This document shows, piece after piece, positions 16,268 through 25,392 of a stretch of 64,000 nt of DNA. The stretch comes from PALSA-188 sp963720075 (lineage in GTDB: Bacteria > Acidobacteriota > Terriglobia > Terriglobales > Acidobacteriaceae), in the NCBI GenBank assembly GCA_963720075.1, contig CAVREG010000016.1:558001-622000 (forward strand), given 5' to 3'. Positions within the stretch are counted from its first letter, which is position 1. Every line of letters starts with the position of its first letter. Position numbers and translations under genes: made by a program. The notes under the pieces were generated by a model that did no database searches, was not told the DNA's origin, and saw only the letters and a program-made list of their open reading frames with translations.

Positions 16268-19200
16268 ATGCGACGCTCAATAAAGATTGCAGTTCTGCTC
16301 TTCGCACTGGCGGGCTTGTTTGCGGCTATGCAGACTTCTTGGAGTCAAGAAGTGACTGCTGGAATTACGGGGACGGTGCTTGATCCTAGTGGCGCGCCCA
16401 TCAGCGGCGCCGACGTCACCGCAAAGGACACGGATAGAGGAACCACTTTCACTACGCACAGCGATTCCTCCGGCGTCTTCAATATAACCCGCCTGCCCGT
16501 GGGAAAGTATTCGGTGACAGCATCCGCAGCTGGGTTTGACACCGCTGCTTACCCCACGTTCACGCTGGTGCTGAACCAGATCGCCAATGTGAAATTTGAG
16601 ATGAAGATCGGCCAACTGGCGCAGGTGGTTGAAGTCAGCGGCGCGGCGCCCATTCTACAAACTCAGACCACTGACGTGAGCACTCTGATTGACGCGAACA
16701 CGAACGTGAGTCTGCCGCTAGCGTCGCGCAACTATCTTCAGTTGACGCTGCTGGCGCCGGGCGCGACCAACGTTGACCCCGACAGTATGCGGTCGCCGAT
16801 GAGTATGCCCAACTCGGGACGGCCATACATCAATGGAAATCGCGAGCAGGCCAACGAGTACCTTATTGATGGTGTGTTGAACAGTGAAGACAAGAACGAC
16901 GAAGTTGGCTACACACCCAGCGTGGACGCAATTCAGGAATTCAACTTAATCACCCAGAACGCGTCTGCCGAGTTTGGAAACTACGAAGGCGGAGTGGTCA
17001 GCGCGACCATTAAATCGGGTACAAATAGTTTTCACGGCGACCTTTTCGAATTTTTCCGCAACGACGCACTTGATGCCAATCTCGCGTCGGCCGGATGGTA
17101 CCAGGGTGTGAAGAACGGCCAGTCCACTTTTAACTCAGCGGGTGTCCAGAACAAACCCGAACTCCGCTACAACCAGTTTGGCGGCACGATTGGCGGGCCA
17201 ATTATTAAGAATAAGCTGTTCTTCTTCGCCGATTATCAGGGGCAGCGTCTGGTAAACGCCGGCTCAACTGGGGCGCAGGTCCTCACTCAACAGGCGCGCA
17301 GCGGCGATTTTGGACAACTCTGCACCAATTTCGGCGGCACATTCAACGGTTCCGGAATCTGCAGCGGTGGAACCGGAATAACCCTCGTGAACCCGAATAC
17401 GTCGGCTCCTATCCCATTCAATAATCTCGCCAATGCTGGCTTGGCTCCAAGTCCAGTCGCAACGGCTTTGTTCGGAATGACGAAGTATTATCCGCTTCCG
17501 CAAACTAACACCCTTAACGGAAACAATTATTTCTATAACAGTGGAAACGATCTGAACAATAACCAAGGCGACCTTAAGATTGACTACGACCCCACTCAGA
17601 GTGATCGTATCTTTGCCCGCTGGTCCCAGATGGACCTTACGCAGCCTACCTTCACCGGTTGTGTGTTCTGCAACAGCGGAGCGGTCGAAGGTAGCGACGA
17701 ACCTGTCAGGAACGCCGTGCTTGACTGGTCGCACGTAATTAGCCCGCAGTTGTTAAACGAAGTTCGGTTTGGCTTCAACGCGGTCCACTTCAACCAGAGC
17801 CTGACGCCGACCTCTTCACTTGGGAATATCAGTCAACAATTGGGAATTGCCGGTGGTAACTTCCAAGCCCCTGGACTCGTGCAGATCAACATCGCTGGCA
17901 GCGGGACTGGGGCCGCCGCGGGTTTGGGACTTCAAAACCTGATCCAGATTTTCCACTCCACTCAGGGCCAGCTTGAAGATAACCTGATCCTCACACGAGG
18001 CCGTCAGCAAATCAAAGTTGGATTCCAGTACGCTCGCGAACGTCAGGATTACATTTACCAGGGAAATAATGGAGCGTTAGGCCTTCTGAATATTTCTGCG
18101 TTAACTGGCTCCGCGCTGTCCGATTTCTACTTGGGAGACGTTGTAAGTTCAACCTCGCTCAGAGATACCGGGGGCGTGGTCAGCTCCCCAGCGCAACTGC
18201 GCGGAAATGTTTACGGCGCCTATATTCAGGATGACTGGCGTTTAACCAACACTCTTACCGTGAATCTCGGCATGCGTTTTGAAGACCACACCCCGCTTTA
18301 CGAATTAAACAACCGGGCGGTGAACTTCGGCCTCTACACCGGCACGATCTATACCGCGACCGGTGTTGACGGCACCGCAAAATTTGGCAACCAGGCTCTC
18401 TACAACAATTATTTGGGCATAGGCGATTACATGCCGCGCGTTGGCTTTGCATGGTCTCCCGCGGCTTTGAATGGCAAGACCGTAATTCGAGGCGGCTTTG
18501 GAATTTCGCAGTTCGCAGAAGGGGGAGGTAGCAACGAAGAGCTTACCCTGAACACTCCCTTCGGCATTCTTCAGCAAGCCGCGGGTGCAACTCTCTCCGA
18601 CGGATTCGGCGCTACCCAACCTCCTTCCTGCACCACCATTAGCCAGAGTTGCTACAACGGGCAGCGTATCCGCATCTTCGATCAAAACTTCAAACCCGCA
18701 ATGAACGACCAATGGAACTTGACCCTTCAGCACCAGTTCAGCAACTCATTGACGGCGCAGGTTGGCTATGTAGGCCAGCGCGGCTCGCACTTGTTGAACT
18801 TCGAGGATGTCGCTCAATCCGTTCCATTAAATGCTCAAGGGCAGATCGCGGGAGCCGGGCAACTGATCGTGAATCGGGTGCCGGGACCATTTCTTGGAGG
18901 CGGGACTCCCGGATCTTTATATCTGGCCGACAATCCCCAGTTCAACGCTCCGGGCTGTGGGACTGGCGGCAATCCGGCTTGTTTTGGGTCCGCAGCCCTC
19001 GCCGGAACAAACATGTCCAATGCAGATCAGAAGTACAACGCTCTTCAGGCGGTATTGCAAAAGCGCATGAGCAATGGACTGGAAGGTCAGATCGCCTATA
19101 CCTGGTCGAAATGTCTTAGCAATTCGCCGGGATACTTCGGAACCGGCTGGGGAAGCCTACAGGCCACCAGTTCGGGTGGGCAGCCTGGATTCGAAAACAT

Positions 19201-19876
19201 CTACGACCCGCATTTGAATTGGGGACCGTGTTACTTCGACCAGAGGCAGATTCTCAGCAGCTTCGTGACCTACCAACTACCGGTTGGACACGGTAAGCAG
19301 TTTGGCCACGACATGAATTCTGTACTCAATGCTGTAGTAGGAAATTGGGAACTCGGTGGAATTGTCACTCTCCATAGCGGCAACCAATTAACCCTCAATG
19401 AATTTGGAGGATGGGGCATCGGCGGGAACGCAGATAACACAAACGGAATTGGGCCACAGACTCTCTCCGAGTTGCCTGATTGCAACGGTCCAATCAGACT
19501 GTTGAAACAGCATGTCAATGCTACCGGCACCACGGCGGCATATATACAGTGGTTTGATCCAACTAACATCAGCAACCCGGCCCCGAATACATTTGGAACC
19601 TGTTCGCCGGGCAACATACGTGGTCCGGGATACGCCAATGTGGATTTGAGCCTGCACAAAGACATACCTTTCACCGAAACCAAGAGGCTTGAGTTCCGGA
19701 TTGAAGCACTGAATGCTTTCAATCATCCGGTCTGGACCTTCAGCGGCGGTCCGGCGAATGGATCGTTCGATCCGTCGCCGCCTCCAGGTGGAGGACCCCC
19801 AAATGCCAATTTCGGCGCCATCACAGGGTCGCAGGGCGCACGCGAACTGCAATTTGGATTGAAATTTTACTTCTAG
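16268..19876 (+). CDS. TonB-dependent receptor, Oar-like, with carboxypeptidase-regulatory domain
   Basis: A 1202-residue outer-membrane protein. The ATG at 16268 is chosen because AGGAGG lies four bases upstream; the ATG at 16244 has no such site. A signal peptide (about 1-30) is followed by a CarboxypepD_reg-like beta-sandwich at about 35-120 (GTVLDPSGAPISGADVTA, GKYSVTASAAGFD), a plug domain (about 125-250; NSGRPYINGNREQANEYLIDG, EGGVVSATIKSGTN) and a 22-strand barrel ending in the aromatic FGLKFYF. Acidobacteria encode many such SusC/Oar-type transporters for oligosaccharides or peptides. The divergent UTRA regulator suggests substrate-controlled expression. The substrate is unknown. Confidence 0.95.
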   Translation: MRRSIKIAVLLFALAGLFAAMQTSWSQEVTAGITGTVLDPSGAPISGADVTAKDTDRGTTFTTHSDSSGVFNITRLPVGKYSVTASAAGFDTAAYPTFTLVLNQIANVKFEMKIGQLAQVVEVSGAAPILQTQTTDVSTLIDANTNVSLPLASRNYLQLTLLAPGATNVDPDSMRSPMSMPNSGRPYINGNREQANEYLIDGVLNSEDKNDEVGYTPSVDAIQEFNLITQNASAEFGNYEGGVVSATIKSGTNSFHGDLFEFFRNDALDANLASAGWYQGVKNGQSTFNSAGVQNKPELRYNQFGGTIGGPIIKNKLFFFADYQGQRLVNAGSTGAQVLTQQARSGDFGQLCTNFGGTFNGSGICSGGTGITLVNPNTSAPIPFNNLANAGLAPSPVATALFGMTKYYPLPQTNTLNGNNYFYNSGNDLNNNQGDLKIDYDPTQSDRIFARWSQMDLTQPTFTGCVFCNSGAVEGSDEPVRNAVLDWSHVISPQLLNEVRFGFNAVHFNQSLTPTSSLGNISQQLGIAGGNFQAPGLVQINIAGSGTGAAAGLGLQNLIQIFHSTQGQLEDNLILTRGRQQIKVGFQYARERQDYIYQGNNGALGLLNISALTGSALSDFYLGDVVSSTSLRDTGGVVSSPAQLRGNVYGAYIQDDWRLTNTLTVNLGMRFEDHTPLYELNNRAVNFGLYTGTIYTATGVDGTAKFGNQALYNNYLGIGDYMPRVGFAWSPAALNGKTVIRGGFGISQFAEGGGSNEELTLNTPFGILQQAAGATLSDGFGATQPPSCTTISQSCYNGQRIRIFDQNFKPAMNDQWNLTLQHQFSNSLTAQVGYVGQRGSHLLNFEDVAQSVPLNAQGQIAGAGQLIVNRVPGPFLGGGTPGSLYLADNPQFNAPGCGTGGNPACFGSAALAGTNMSNADQKYNALQAVLQKRMSNGLEGQIAYTWSKCLSNSPGYFGTGWGSLQATSSGGQPGFENIYDPHLNWGPCYFDQRQILSSFVTYQLPVGHGKQFGHDMNSVLNAVVGNWELGGIVTLHSGNQLTLNEFGGWGIGGNADNTNGIGPQTLSELPDCNGPIRLLKQHVNATGTTAAYIQWFDPTNISNPAPNTFGTCSPGNIRGPGYANVDLSLHKDIPFTETKRLEFRIEALNAFNHPVWTFSGGPANGSFDPSPPPGGGPPNANFGAITGSQGARELQFGLKFYF

Positions 19877-19894
19877 CAGGTGGCATTAAGCCGG

Positions 19895-19922
19895 ATGGCA
19901 GGCGTTCAAACACGCCTGCCAT
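19895..19922 (+). terminator. Hairpin after the TonB receptor gene
   Basis: An 11-bp perfect stem, ATGGCAGGCGT and ACGCCTGCCAT, with a 6-base loop, 19 bp past the receptor's stop codon. No T-run follows. Its core is the same as in the terminator at 20570, so the two are related copies. Confidence 0.55.
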
Positions 19923-20038
19923 TCGGGGCGCTCCCTGGCCAACTTTGTAAACGCGTTTTAGGTGGCGGCCGCTGACATCCTTCAATGGGCGCCCGATAAA
20001 TCGCCTCAACAGCCGTCCATTCGAAAGGAGACTAAGAC

Positions 20039-20548
20039 ATGAGATATCACCTGTCGGTGTTGTCAATCATTGCCTGCATCTTGGCGCTTGCCCAAACCCC
20101 GGCAGAGGCACAGGCTGTAGGCTCGATCTACTTCTCTCCGGGCTCGGTAGGTCTGTATGTAGTTGAGGGCCCGCATGGGCCTCCGTTTTACGGGTATGCA
20201 CAATATGTAACGCTAAATAGCACTAGTGGCTACAACATATCGTTTGCCAAAAGTGTTTTCCTAACCAATGTCTGGCACGGTACCTATGCCTCTGACCTCC
20301 AAGTTGTCCTTAACGGCACCGTATACCTAAATGAGGAGACCGGGCCTTCCCCGATTGTGCTGACTGCAAATTGCCCGATTAGCCCCGCAACGCTGCCGCC
20401 GGGAGGGAGTTGTCAGGCGATCGCGGACTTCGCTGGCAGTGAACTTGGCATCTGGCAGGGCTCCGTTACAGTGAATGGAACCACGGTGGCCTTACCGCCG
20501 TCGCCGCTCTCCGCCGTGGAGAACATTAGCGCCGACGTCTTCCAATGA
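20039..20548 (+). CDS. Small exported protein with an Ig-like (choice-of-anchor-type) fold
   Basis: A 169-residue protein with an excellent Shine-Dalgarno (AAAGGAG) and a signal peptide ending TPAEAQA. The mature part is beta-rich with Gly, Ser and Thr (SIYFSPGSVGLYVVEG, YVTLNSTSGYNISF) and contains LPPGGSCQAIADF, as seen in ASPM/SPD2/Hydin-type Ig repeats common in acidobacterial surface proteins. Two Cys near its C-terminal third could form a disulfide. It lies 162 bp after the receptor, behind a hairpin, and may be a surface partner of the receptor, but this is only positional inference. Confidence 0.75.
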   Translation: MRYHLSVLSIIACILALAQTPAEAQAVGSIYFSPGSVGLYVVEGPHGPPFYGYAQYVTLNSTSGYNISFAKSVFLTNVWHGTYASDLQVVLNGTVYLNEETGPSPIVLTANCPISPATLPPGGSCQAIADFAGSELGIWQGSVTVNGTTVALPPSPLSAVENISADVFQ

Positions 20549-20569
20549 ATACGAGTTAAGAATATTTAA

Positions 20570-20605
20570 ATGGCAGGCGGCCGAATCGCCTGCCATTTTT
20601 TATTT
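20570..20605 (+). terminator. Rho-independent terminator
   Basis: A 10-bp stem ATGGCAGGCG/CGCCTGCCAT with a 7-base loop runs directly into TTTTTTATTT. It is 21 bp after the small exported protein's stop codon and is the strongest intrinsic terminator I see in the window. Confidence 0.88.
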
Positions 20606-20683
20606 GATTAGCAGCTTACGAGAGGGAATCGATTGTCGCTGGCGAATGAACGGCACGTCGAAGGTTCACGATTCTTTCCGGCT

Positions 20684-20689
20684 TATAAT
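20684..20689 (+). promoter_or_regulatory. Consensus -10 box directly before the TPR protein start
   Basis: TATAAT ends six bases before the ATG at 20696, with no Shine-Dalgarno sequence, so the transcript may be leaderless. The -35 region is not clear. A similar layout precedes the GH92 gene. Confidence 0.45.
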
Positions 20690-20695
20690 TGTCAG

Positions 20696-21703
20696 ATGAT
20701 CAAAGCTTTAATTGCCGCGTTCATTCTTCCATTTGCTCTCGGCGCGGCAATTCATTCTTGCGCACAAGTATCAAGGAAAGCGCCCCCGGGCGCCAACCTT
20801 GATTCCAGCGACAAAGCAGCGACTCTGGCGGAGGCAGGCCACTGCGCGGAGGCTTTGCCGCTGTTAAAGAAATCCATTCGTCAGACAGCCGAACGAGACA
20901 CGCAGAAGAGACTTGGACTGGATGGCTTGCATTGCGCCATGACTCACGGCGCGCCTTATGACTCGCTCGAGTTTCTCGACATTCTTGTCCAGAAATTTCC
21001 GCACGATCCTGAAGTGCTCTATGCCGCCACCCACGCCTTTTCCGATTTGTCGCTACGAACTTCTCAAGATTTGATCCAGGATGCTCCCTTCTCCTATCAG
21101 ATCCACGAATTGAAAGCTGAAGCATGGGAAGCGCAAGGAAATTGGCAGCAGGCAGCGGCTGAGTATCAGAAAATCCTGGACATCAATCCGCAACTGCCAG
21201 GTGTTCATGCCCGTCTCGGCCGCGCTCTGCTTTCAATGCCACAACCTTCCCCTGCTGTGATTGCGGAAGTAAAGAAAAATTTTGAGGAGGAACTCGAAAT
21301 TGATCCCCGGAATGCGAGCGCAGAATACGTTTTGGGCGATCTGGCAAAAGATGATGGCGATTTATCTGCTGCGATTCGCCATTTCTCGCGCGCCACCAAG
21401 CTCGACGCCGGGTTCGCCGACGCGTATCTCGGATTAGGTACTGCACTCGTTTCGAACAAGCAGTTCGTAGAGGCAATCCCCCCGCTCGAAACCTACGAGC
21501 AGCTTGCGCCCGACAGCCCCACGGGGCATTACCAGCTCGCGTTGGCCTACTCTGGGGTTGGTCGCAAAGAAGATGCCAACCGTGAAGCGAGCCTGCAACG
21601 CCAGAGCGCGCAGACACTCGAGCAGACAAAGCGAAGGGTGTCCCAGGGACTGATGCAGCAGAATGGCGAACAGGGGACGCAACCGCCGGAGAATCCTAAA
21701 TAG
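20696..21703 (+). CDS. Exported tetratricopeptide-repeat protein
   Basis: A 335-residue protein with a signal peptide (MIKALIAAFILPFALGAAIHS). TPR-like helical pairs run through the rest: EAGHCAEALPLLKKSI, EAQGNWQQAAAEYQKILDINPQLPGVHARLGRAL, NASAEYVLGDLAKDDGD with LSAAIRHFSRATKLDAG, and FADAYLGLGTALVSNKQ. The C-terminal tail is Gln-rich. TPRs mediate protein contacts; a periplasmic scaffold is likely. The ATG at 20696 is preferred because it begins the signal sequence, although the frame is open to 20633. It may work with the FG-GAP protein encoded next. Confidence 0.85.
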   Translation: MIKALIAAFILPFALGAAIHSCAQVSRKAPPGANLDSSDKAATLAEAGHCAEALPLLKKSIRQTAERDTQKRLGLDGLHCAMTHGAPYDSLEFLDILVQKFPHDPEVLYAATHAFSDLSLRTSQDLIQDAPFSYQIHELKAEAWEAQGNWQQAAAEYQKILDINPQLPGVHARLGRALLSMPQPSPAVIAEVKKNFEEELEIDPRNASAEYVLGDLAKDDGDLSAAIRHFSRATKLDAGFADAYLGLGTALVSNKQFVEAIPPLETYEQLAPDSPTGHYQLALAYSGVGRKEDANREASLQRQSAQTLEQTKRRVSQGLMQQNGEQGTQPPENPK

Positions 21704-21756
21704 GCCGGGTTGCAGAGCTTAGAGCGTTCCCAGTCTATGTTTAAATCTGGAATGCA

Positions 21757-21787
21757 TAGGTCCTGCGCTGCGCTCAGGATGACAATG
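21757..21787 (+). repeat. Half copy of a TGTCATCCTGAGCG-type dispersed repeat
   Basis: The stretch TAGGTCCTGCGCTGCGCTC followed by AGGATGACAAT matches, with changes, the right arm of the inverted-repeat element at 28302-28329. Only one arm is present. It lies in the gap between the TPR gene and the FG-GAP gene. Confidence 0.6.
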
Positions 21788-21878
21788 ACGGCGGAAACTT
21801 GGCAGGCTGACGTCCCTGAGCTGTTCACCATAATTTGAACGGAATGTTGCCTCCTGTCGTGCGGATAGGGATTCCCAA

Positions 21879-23616
21879 ATGAAGTTGCTATCGCGACGGA
21901 AGTATCTTCCAGGCCGCAGAGATTTTTTACGTTTGCTCGCGGGGACAGCGACCTTCGCGGGATTCTCTGGATTTACAAGCTACTTAAACGCTGCCAACCC
22001 CACTTATCCTTTCTCCGAAGTTCCGCCTTCTTCAAGCGGCGTCACTTGGGTGCACACTGCGGGTAAGTCGTTTGATAAATATCTCCCGGAAATCAGCGGC
22101 GCTGGTTGTGCCTTTCTTGATTACGACAGCGACGGGTGGATCGATATTTATCTGGTGAACAGTGGACGCGCCGACTTCTATACTCCAAACCCACCGCTTC
22201 GCAACGCGCTCTATCGGAATAATCGCGACGGCACTTTCACCGACGTGACTGAAAAGGCCGGCGTCCCGGGAGGGGGCTACGGCATGGGGGTCGCGGTCGG
22301 CGATTACAATTCCGACGGCTTTCCGGACATTTATGTGACTCAGTACGACCGCAGCATCCTATATCGCAACAATGGAGACGGCACTTTCACCGACGTGACT
22401 GAAAAGGCCGGAGTAGCCGCGCCGGGATGGGCCTCCAGTGCCGCATGGTTCGATTACGACAATGACGGCCGTCTCGATCTTATTCGTCTGCCGGTTCGCT
22501 GATTACGACAAATTTAGGAATCAGCACTGTGGCGATCCGAAAGTATCCCAATATCGCGGGAAAAAACGAGTACTGCTATCCCAAGGTCTATGACCCCATG
22601 CCGAGCCTGCTGTTTCCATAACAACGGCGACGGCACTTTTACCGACGTAAGTCAGAAGATGGGAATTTCGGAAAATCCCGGCAAAGCCTGGGGCGTCGTT
22701 GCGACAGACATCAACAACGATGGCTGGATGGATCTGTTCGTCTCCAACGATACTGTTCCCAATTTCCTGTTCCTAAATCACGAAGGCCATCACTTCGAGG
22801 AGATTGGCTTTACAGCCGGAGTCGCATATGGCGAAGGCGGAAAAGTTCGCTCCGGGAATGGGAGTGGATTCCGCGGATTTTGATGAAGATGGTTGGATGG
22901 ATTTATTCGTCACGAATCTCGATCATGAGATGTACGCGCTGTATCGCAACAAGCACGATGAATCATTCGAAGACGAGGCGCTGCCCGCGGGAATTGGAAA
23001 GGCCACCGAGCTGATGAGTGGTTGGAGCGTGAAATTTATTGATTATGATAATGATGGGAAGCTAGATTTGTTTATCGTGAATGGCCATCCCAACGACATT
23101 ATTGAAGAAATCAAACCGAATGTGACGTTCAAAGAGCCTCTACTACTTTTCCGAAATACGGGTAAGGGTTTTCAAGACGTTAGTGGACAGAGCGGTCCGA
23201 TTTTCAATCGACAGCTCTCCGCCAGGGGCATGGCGATTGGGGATTTCAACAATGACGGTGCAGTAGATGTTCTGATTTCAGTAAATGACGGCGCTCCGAT
23301 TCTTCTGCGGAATGAGGTTGGCAAGCAAAATCATTGGCTCGGCGTGAACCTGGTGGGAACCAAATCAAATCGCGATGCCGTAGGCGCCCGAGTTACTTAC
23401 CAGGCTGGCGATCTCAAGGGAAATCGGATGAAAGTTGGAGGCAGTGGCTTTCTGTCCTCCCACGATCCACGTCTGGTGCTGGGCATTGGCGCGCGCACGA
23501 AACTCGATTGGCTGGAAGTGAAATGGCCCCTTCCTGGCGGAACGGTGCAGCGATTCACCGATCTCCCGGTTGATCGCTACATCACCATAGTGGAGGCGGA
23601 GAGCAAGTGGAAATAA
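21879..23616 (+). pseudogene. FG-GAP/ASPIC-UnbV (CRTAC1-like) protein, broken by four +1 frameshifts
   Basis: Read through its frame changes this is one protein of about 578 residues. It has a twin-arginine signal (RRDFLRLLAG), repeated calcium-binding FG-GAP/VCBS blocks (LDYDSDGWIDIYLVNSG, GDYNSDGFPDIYV, FDYDNDGRLD, DINNDGWMDLFV, DFDEDGWMDLFVTN, DFNNDGAVDVLI) and a C-terminal ASPIC/UnbV domain (NHWLGVNLVGTKSNRDAVGARV, VGGSGFLSSHDPRLVLGIG). The frame slips by one extra base near 22480-22484 (CTTATTC), in A6 at 22561-22566, in TTT at 22613-22615 and in GGGAATG near 22857. The first three together restore the frame. Two FG-GAP units share an identical stretch of more than 30 bp of DNA. Real decay and sequence error are both possible. 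Confidence 0.85.
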
Positions 23617-24440
23617 CAGGGGACCTCAGGCCGAGTTTTCCGAGATCGGCCGAAGCTCTGGCGTGATGACGGGGTCTGCGCGAGAACGCGCTCAGAATAA
23701 TGTCCGCCTGGCGCAGTTTCCCGGCTACGGCAGCCGCAATATCCGGGGCGCCCGGAGTGTCGCCATGGATGCACAGAGTCTGCGCGTTCACAGCTACTTC
23801 GGTTCCGTCGGACGCTTTTACCATCCCTCGTTCAACGATGTTCAGCGCCTGTTGGGCCGCTTCTGTGGGATCTCGAATCAGCGCGTCTTCAAGTTTGCGC
23901 GAACGCAAAGTTCCGTCCGGCTCGTAACGCCGGTCGGCGAAGGCTTCTGCTGCGACTGCAAAGCCAGCTTCCCGAAAAGCTTTTCAACATCGCCGATCCA
24001 GCCAAGCCCACCGAGCATAACGTCGCGTTTCCATCGGGCGACACCCTTCGCAATTGCTTCGGCGATCTTTGGATTTCGCGCCGCCTGATTGTAAAGCGCA
24101 CCGTGCGGCTTGACATGCGCCACGTGTGCGTTCCGTATTCCGCGGCAACCTCGGCGAGTGCGCGAACTTGTTCGAAGACAAAATCGGCGATTGTTTCCGG
24201 CGAGAGATTTAACTCCAGCCGGCCGAAATTTTGGCGATCAGGGTAGCCTGGGTGCGCGCCTATCGCCAGCTTCCAGCGAAGCGCCCGCATGATGGTTGCC
24301 TTCATAGTCTGTTCGTCGCCGGCGTGTCCGCCGCAGGCTATGTTGATCGAAGTGAGTGATGGCATCAACGCTTCCTGCGTGCCGTCGGCAATGGCTTTAG
24401 GCAGTTCGCCGATATCGCAATTCAGGTCAATGCATTTCAT
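23582..24440 (-). pseudogene. pxpA: 5-oxoprolinase subunit A (LamB/YcsF family), frameshifted
   Basis: The N-terminal frame from 24440 reads CIDLNCDIGELPKAI, INIACGGHAGDEQTM and IGAHPGYPD, classic LamB/YcsF motifs. It breaks near 24123-24128, where an extra AC is likely, and resumes as HVKPHGALYNQAA. It slips again near 24008-24013 (extra G before VGLAGSAML) and in AAAA at 23975-23978 (extra base before EAGFAVAAEAFADRRYEPDG). With PxpB and PxpC it would open 5-oxoproline to glutamate using ATP. The end is unsure: the frame runs into the FG-GAP gene, while a shift would give a stop at 23626-23628. Confidence 0.85.
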
Positions 24441-24444
24441 AAAA

Positions 24445-25392
24445 TCAAGTTCTCAGAAGATAGCAATTCTTCCATTTCGTACCAGCAGCGACCGTGCCGC
24501 TTCCCATTCGACTTCTTTCAAATCGAATCTCATCGCGCGGGCGAAGCTGTCCAAGGCTGGCTAGGTCAGTGGAAATCACATTTGCGATCTTTGGATATCC
24601 GCCCGTTGTTTGCTGTTCGACAAAGAGCACAATGGGAAGCCCTGATTCTGGGATCTGAATCGCCCCCAGGGAAACTCCTTCCGTAATCATCTGTTCGCCG
24701 GAATGCTTTGGAATGGGATCGCCTTCCAGCCGAAGACCCATGCGATTGGATTCCTCGGCGACACGATACGTACTGTCGTAGAACAATTGCTGCGACGACT
24801 CTGGGAACCAATCACACTGTGGGCCGGGAGTGACGCGCAAAACTTTCCGAGGAGACAAACGCTGCGACGCTTTCGGAGCTAGCGCGACTCTGTGGAAAGA
24901 CGCGCTGGCGGACTCTTTTCTCGGCACAGCGATATTCACCACATCGCCCTTTCGCAGCGGCCTGCCATCGAAACCGCCGAGACCGCTCAAAATGTGCGTT
25001 GAAGCACTGCCTAGAAAAGGCTTCACGGAAATTCCTCCGCGAACACATAAATAACAGCGCGCTCCCGAACGGGCCGGTCCCAGGGTCAGCGTCTGGGCAG
25101 AGCGAACCTCAACCGACGCCCATAATTCGACCGGCGCACCATCGAGAGTCGCGCCGAAATCGGAACCAGTCAGGGCCACGATAGCGCCTTCGGGAAACAG
25201 AAAGCTGCCGCCCAGTAGCGTCATTTCCAGTCCAGCCGCGCCCTCAGAGTTACCGACGAGCCGGTTCCCGATGCGCAATGAAATCGCATCAGCCGCTCCG
25301 GAAGGTGAAACGCCCATCGGACCGAAACCTTCTCGTCCCAGATCCTGCGCTGTGGTTAACAGCCCCGGAGACTGGACCTTTATTACACTCAT
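24445..25392 (-). CDS. pxpC: 5-oxoprolinase subunit C (biotin-dependent carboxyltransferase-like, KipA/AHS2)
   Basis: A 315-residue AHS2 domain protein with the family opening IKVQSPGLLTTAQDLGREGF, GVSPSGAADAISLRIGNRLVGN, RCYLCVRGGI and the C-terminal SNRMGLRLEGDPI with GAIQIPESGLPIVLFVEQQTTGGYPKI. It partners PxpB in ATP-dependent 5-oxoproline hydrolysis. Its start overlaps the pxpB stop by four bases (ATGA), which indicates translational coupling. The pxpA start is only 4 bp downstream. Confidence 0.95.
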   Translation of the reverse strand: MSVIKVQSPGLLTTAQDLGREGFGPMGVSPSGAADAISLRIGNRLVGNSEGAAGLEMTLLGGSFLFPEGAIVALTGSDFGATLDGAPVELWASVEVRSAQTLTLGPARSGARCYLCVRGGISVKPFLGSASTHILSGLGGFDGRPLRKGDVVNIAVPRKESASASFHRVALAPKASQRLSPRKVLRVTPGPQCDWFPESSQQLFYDSTYRVAEESNRMGLRLEGDPIPKHSGEQMITEGVSLGAIQIPESGLPIVLFVEQQTTGGYPKIANVISTDLASLGQLRPRDEIRFERSRMGSGTVAAGTKWKNCYLLRT

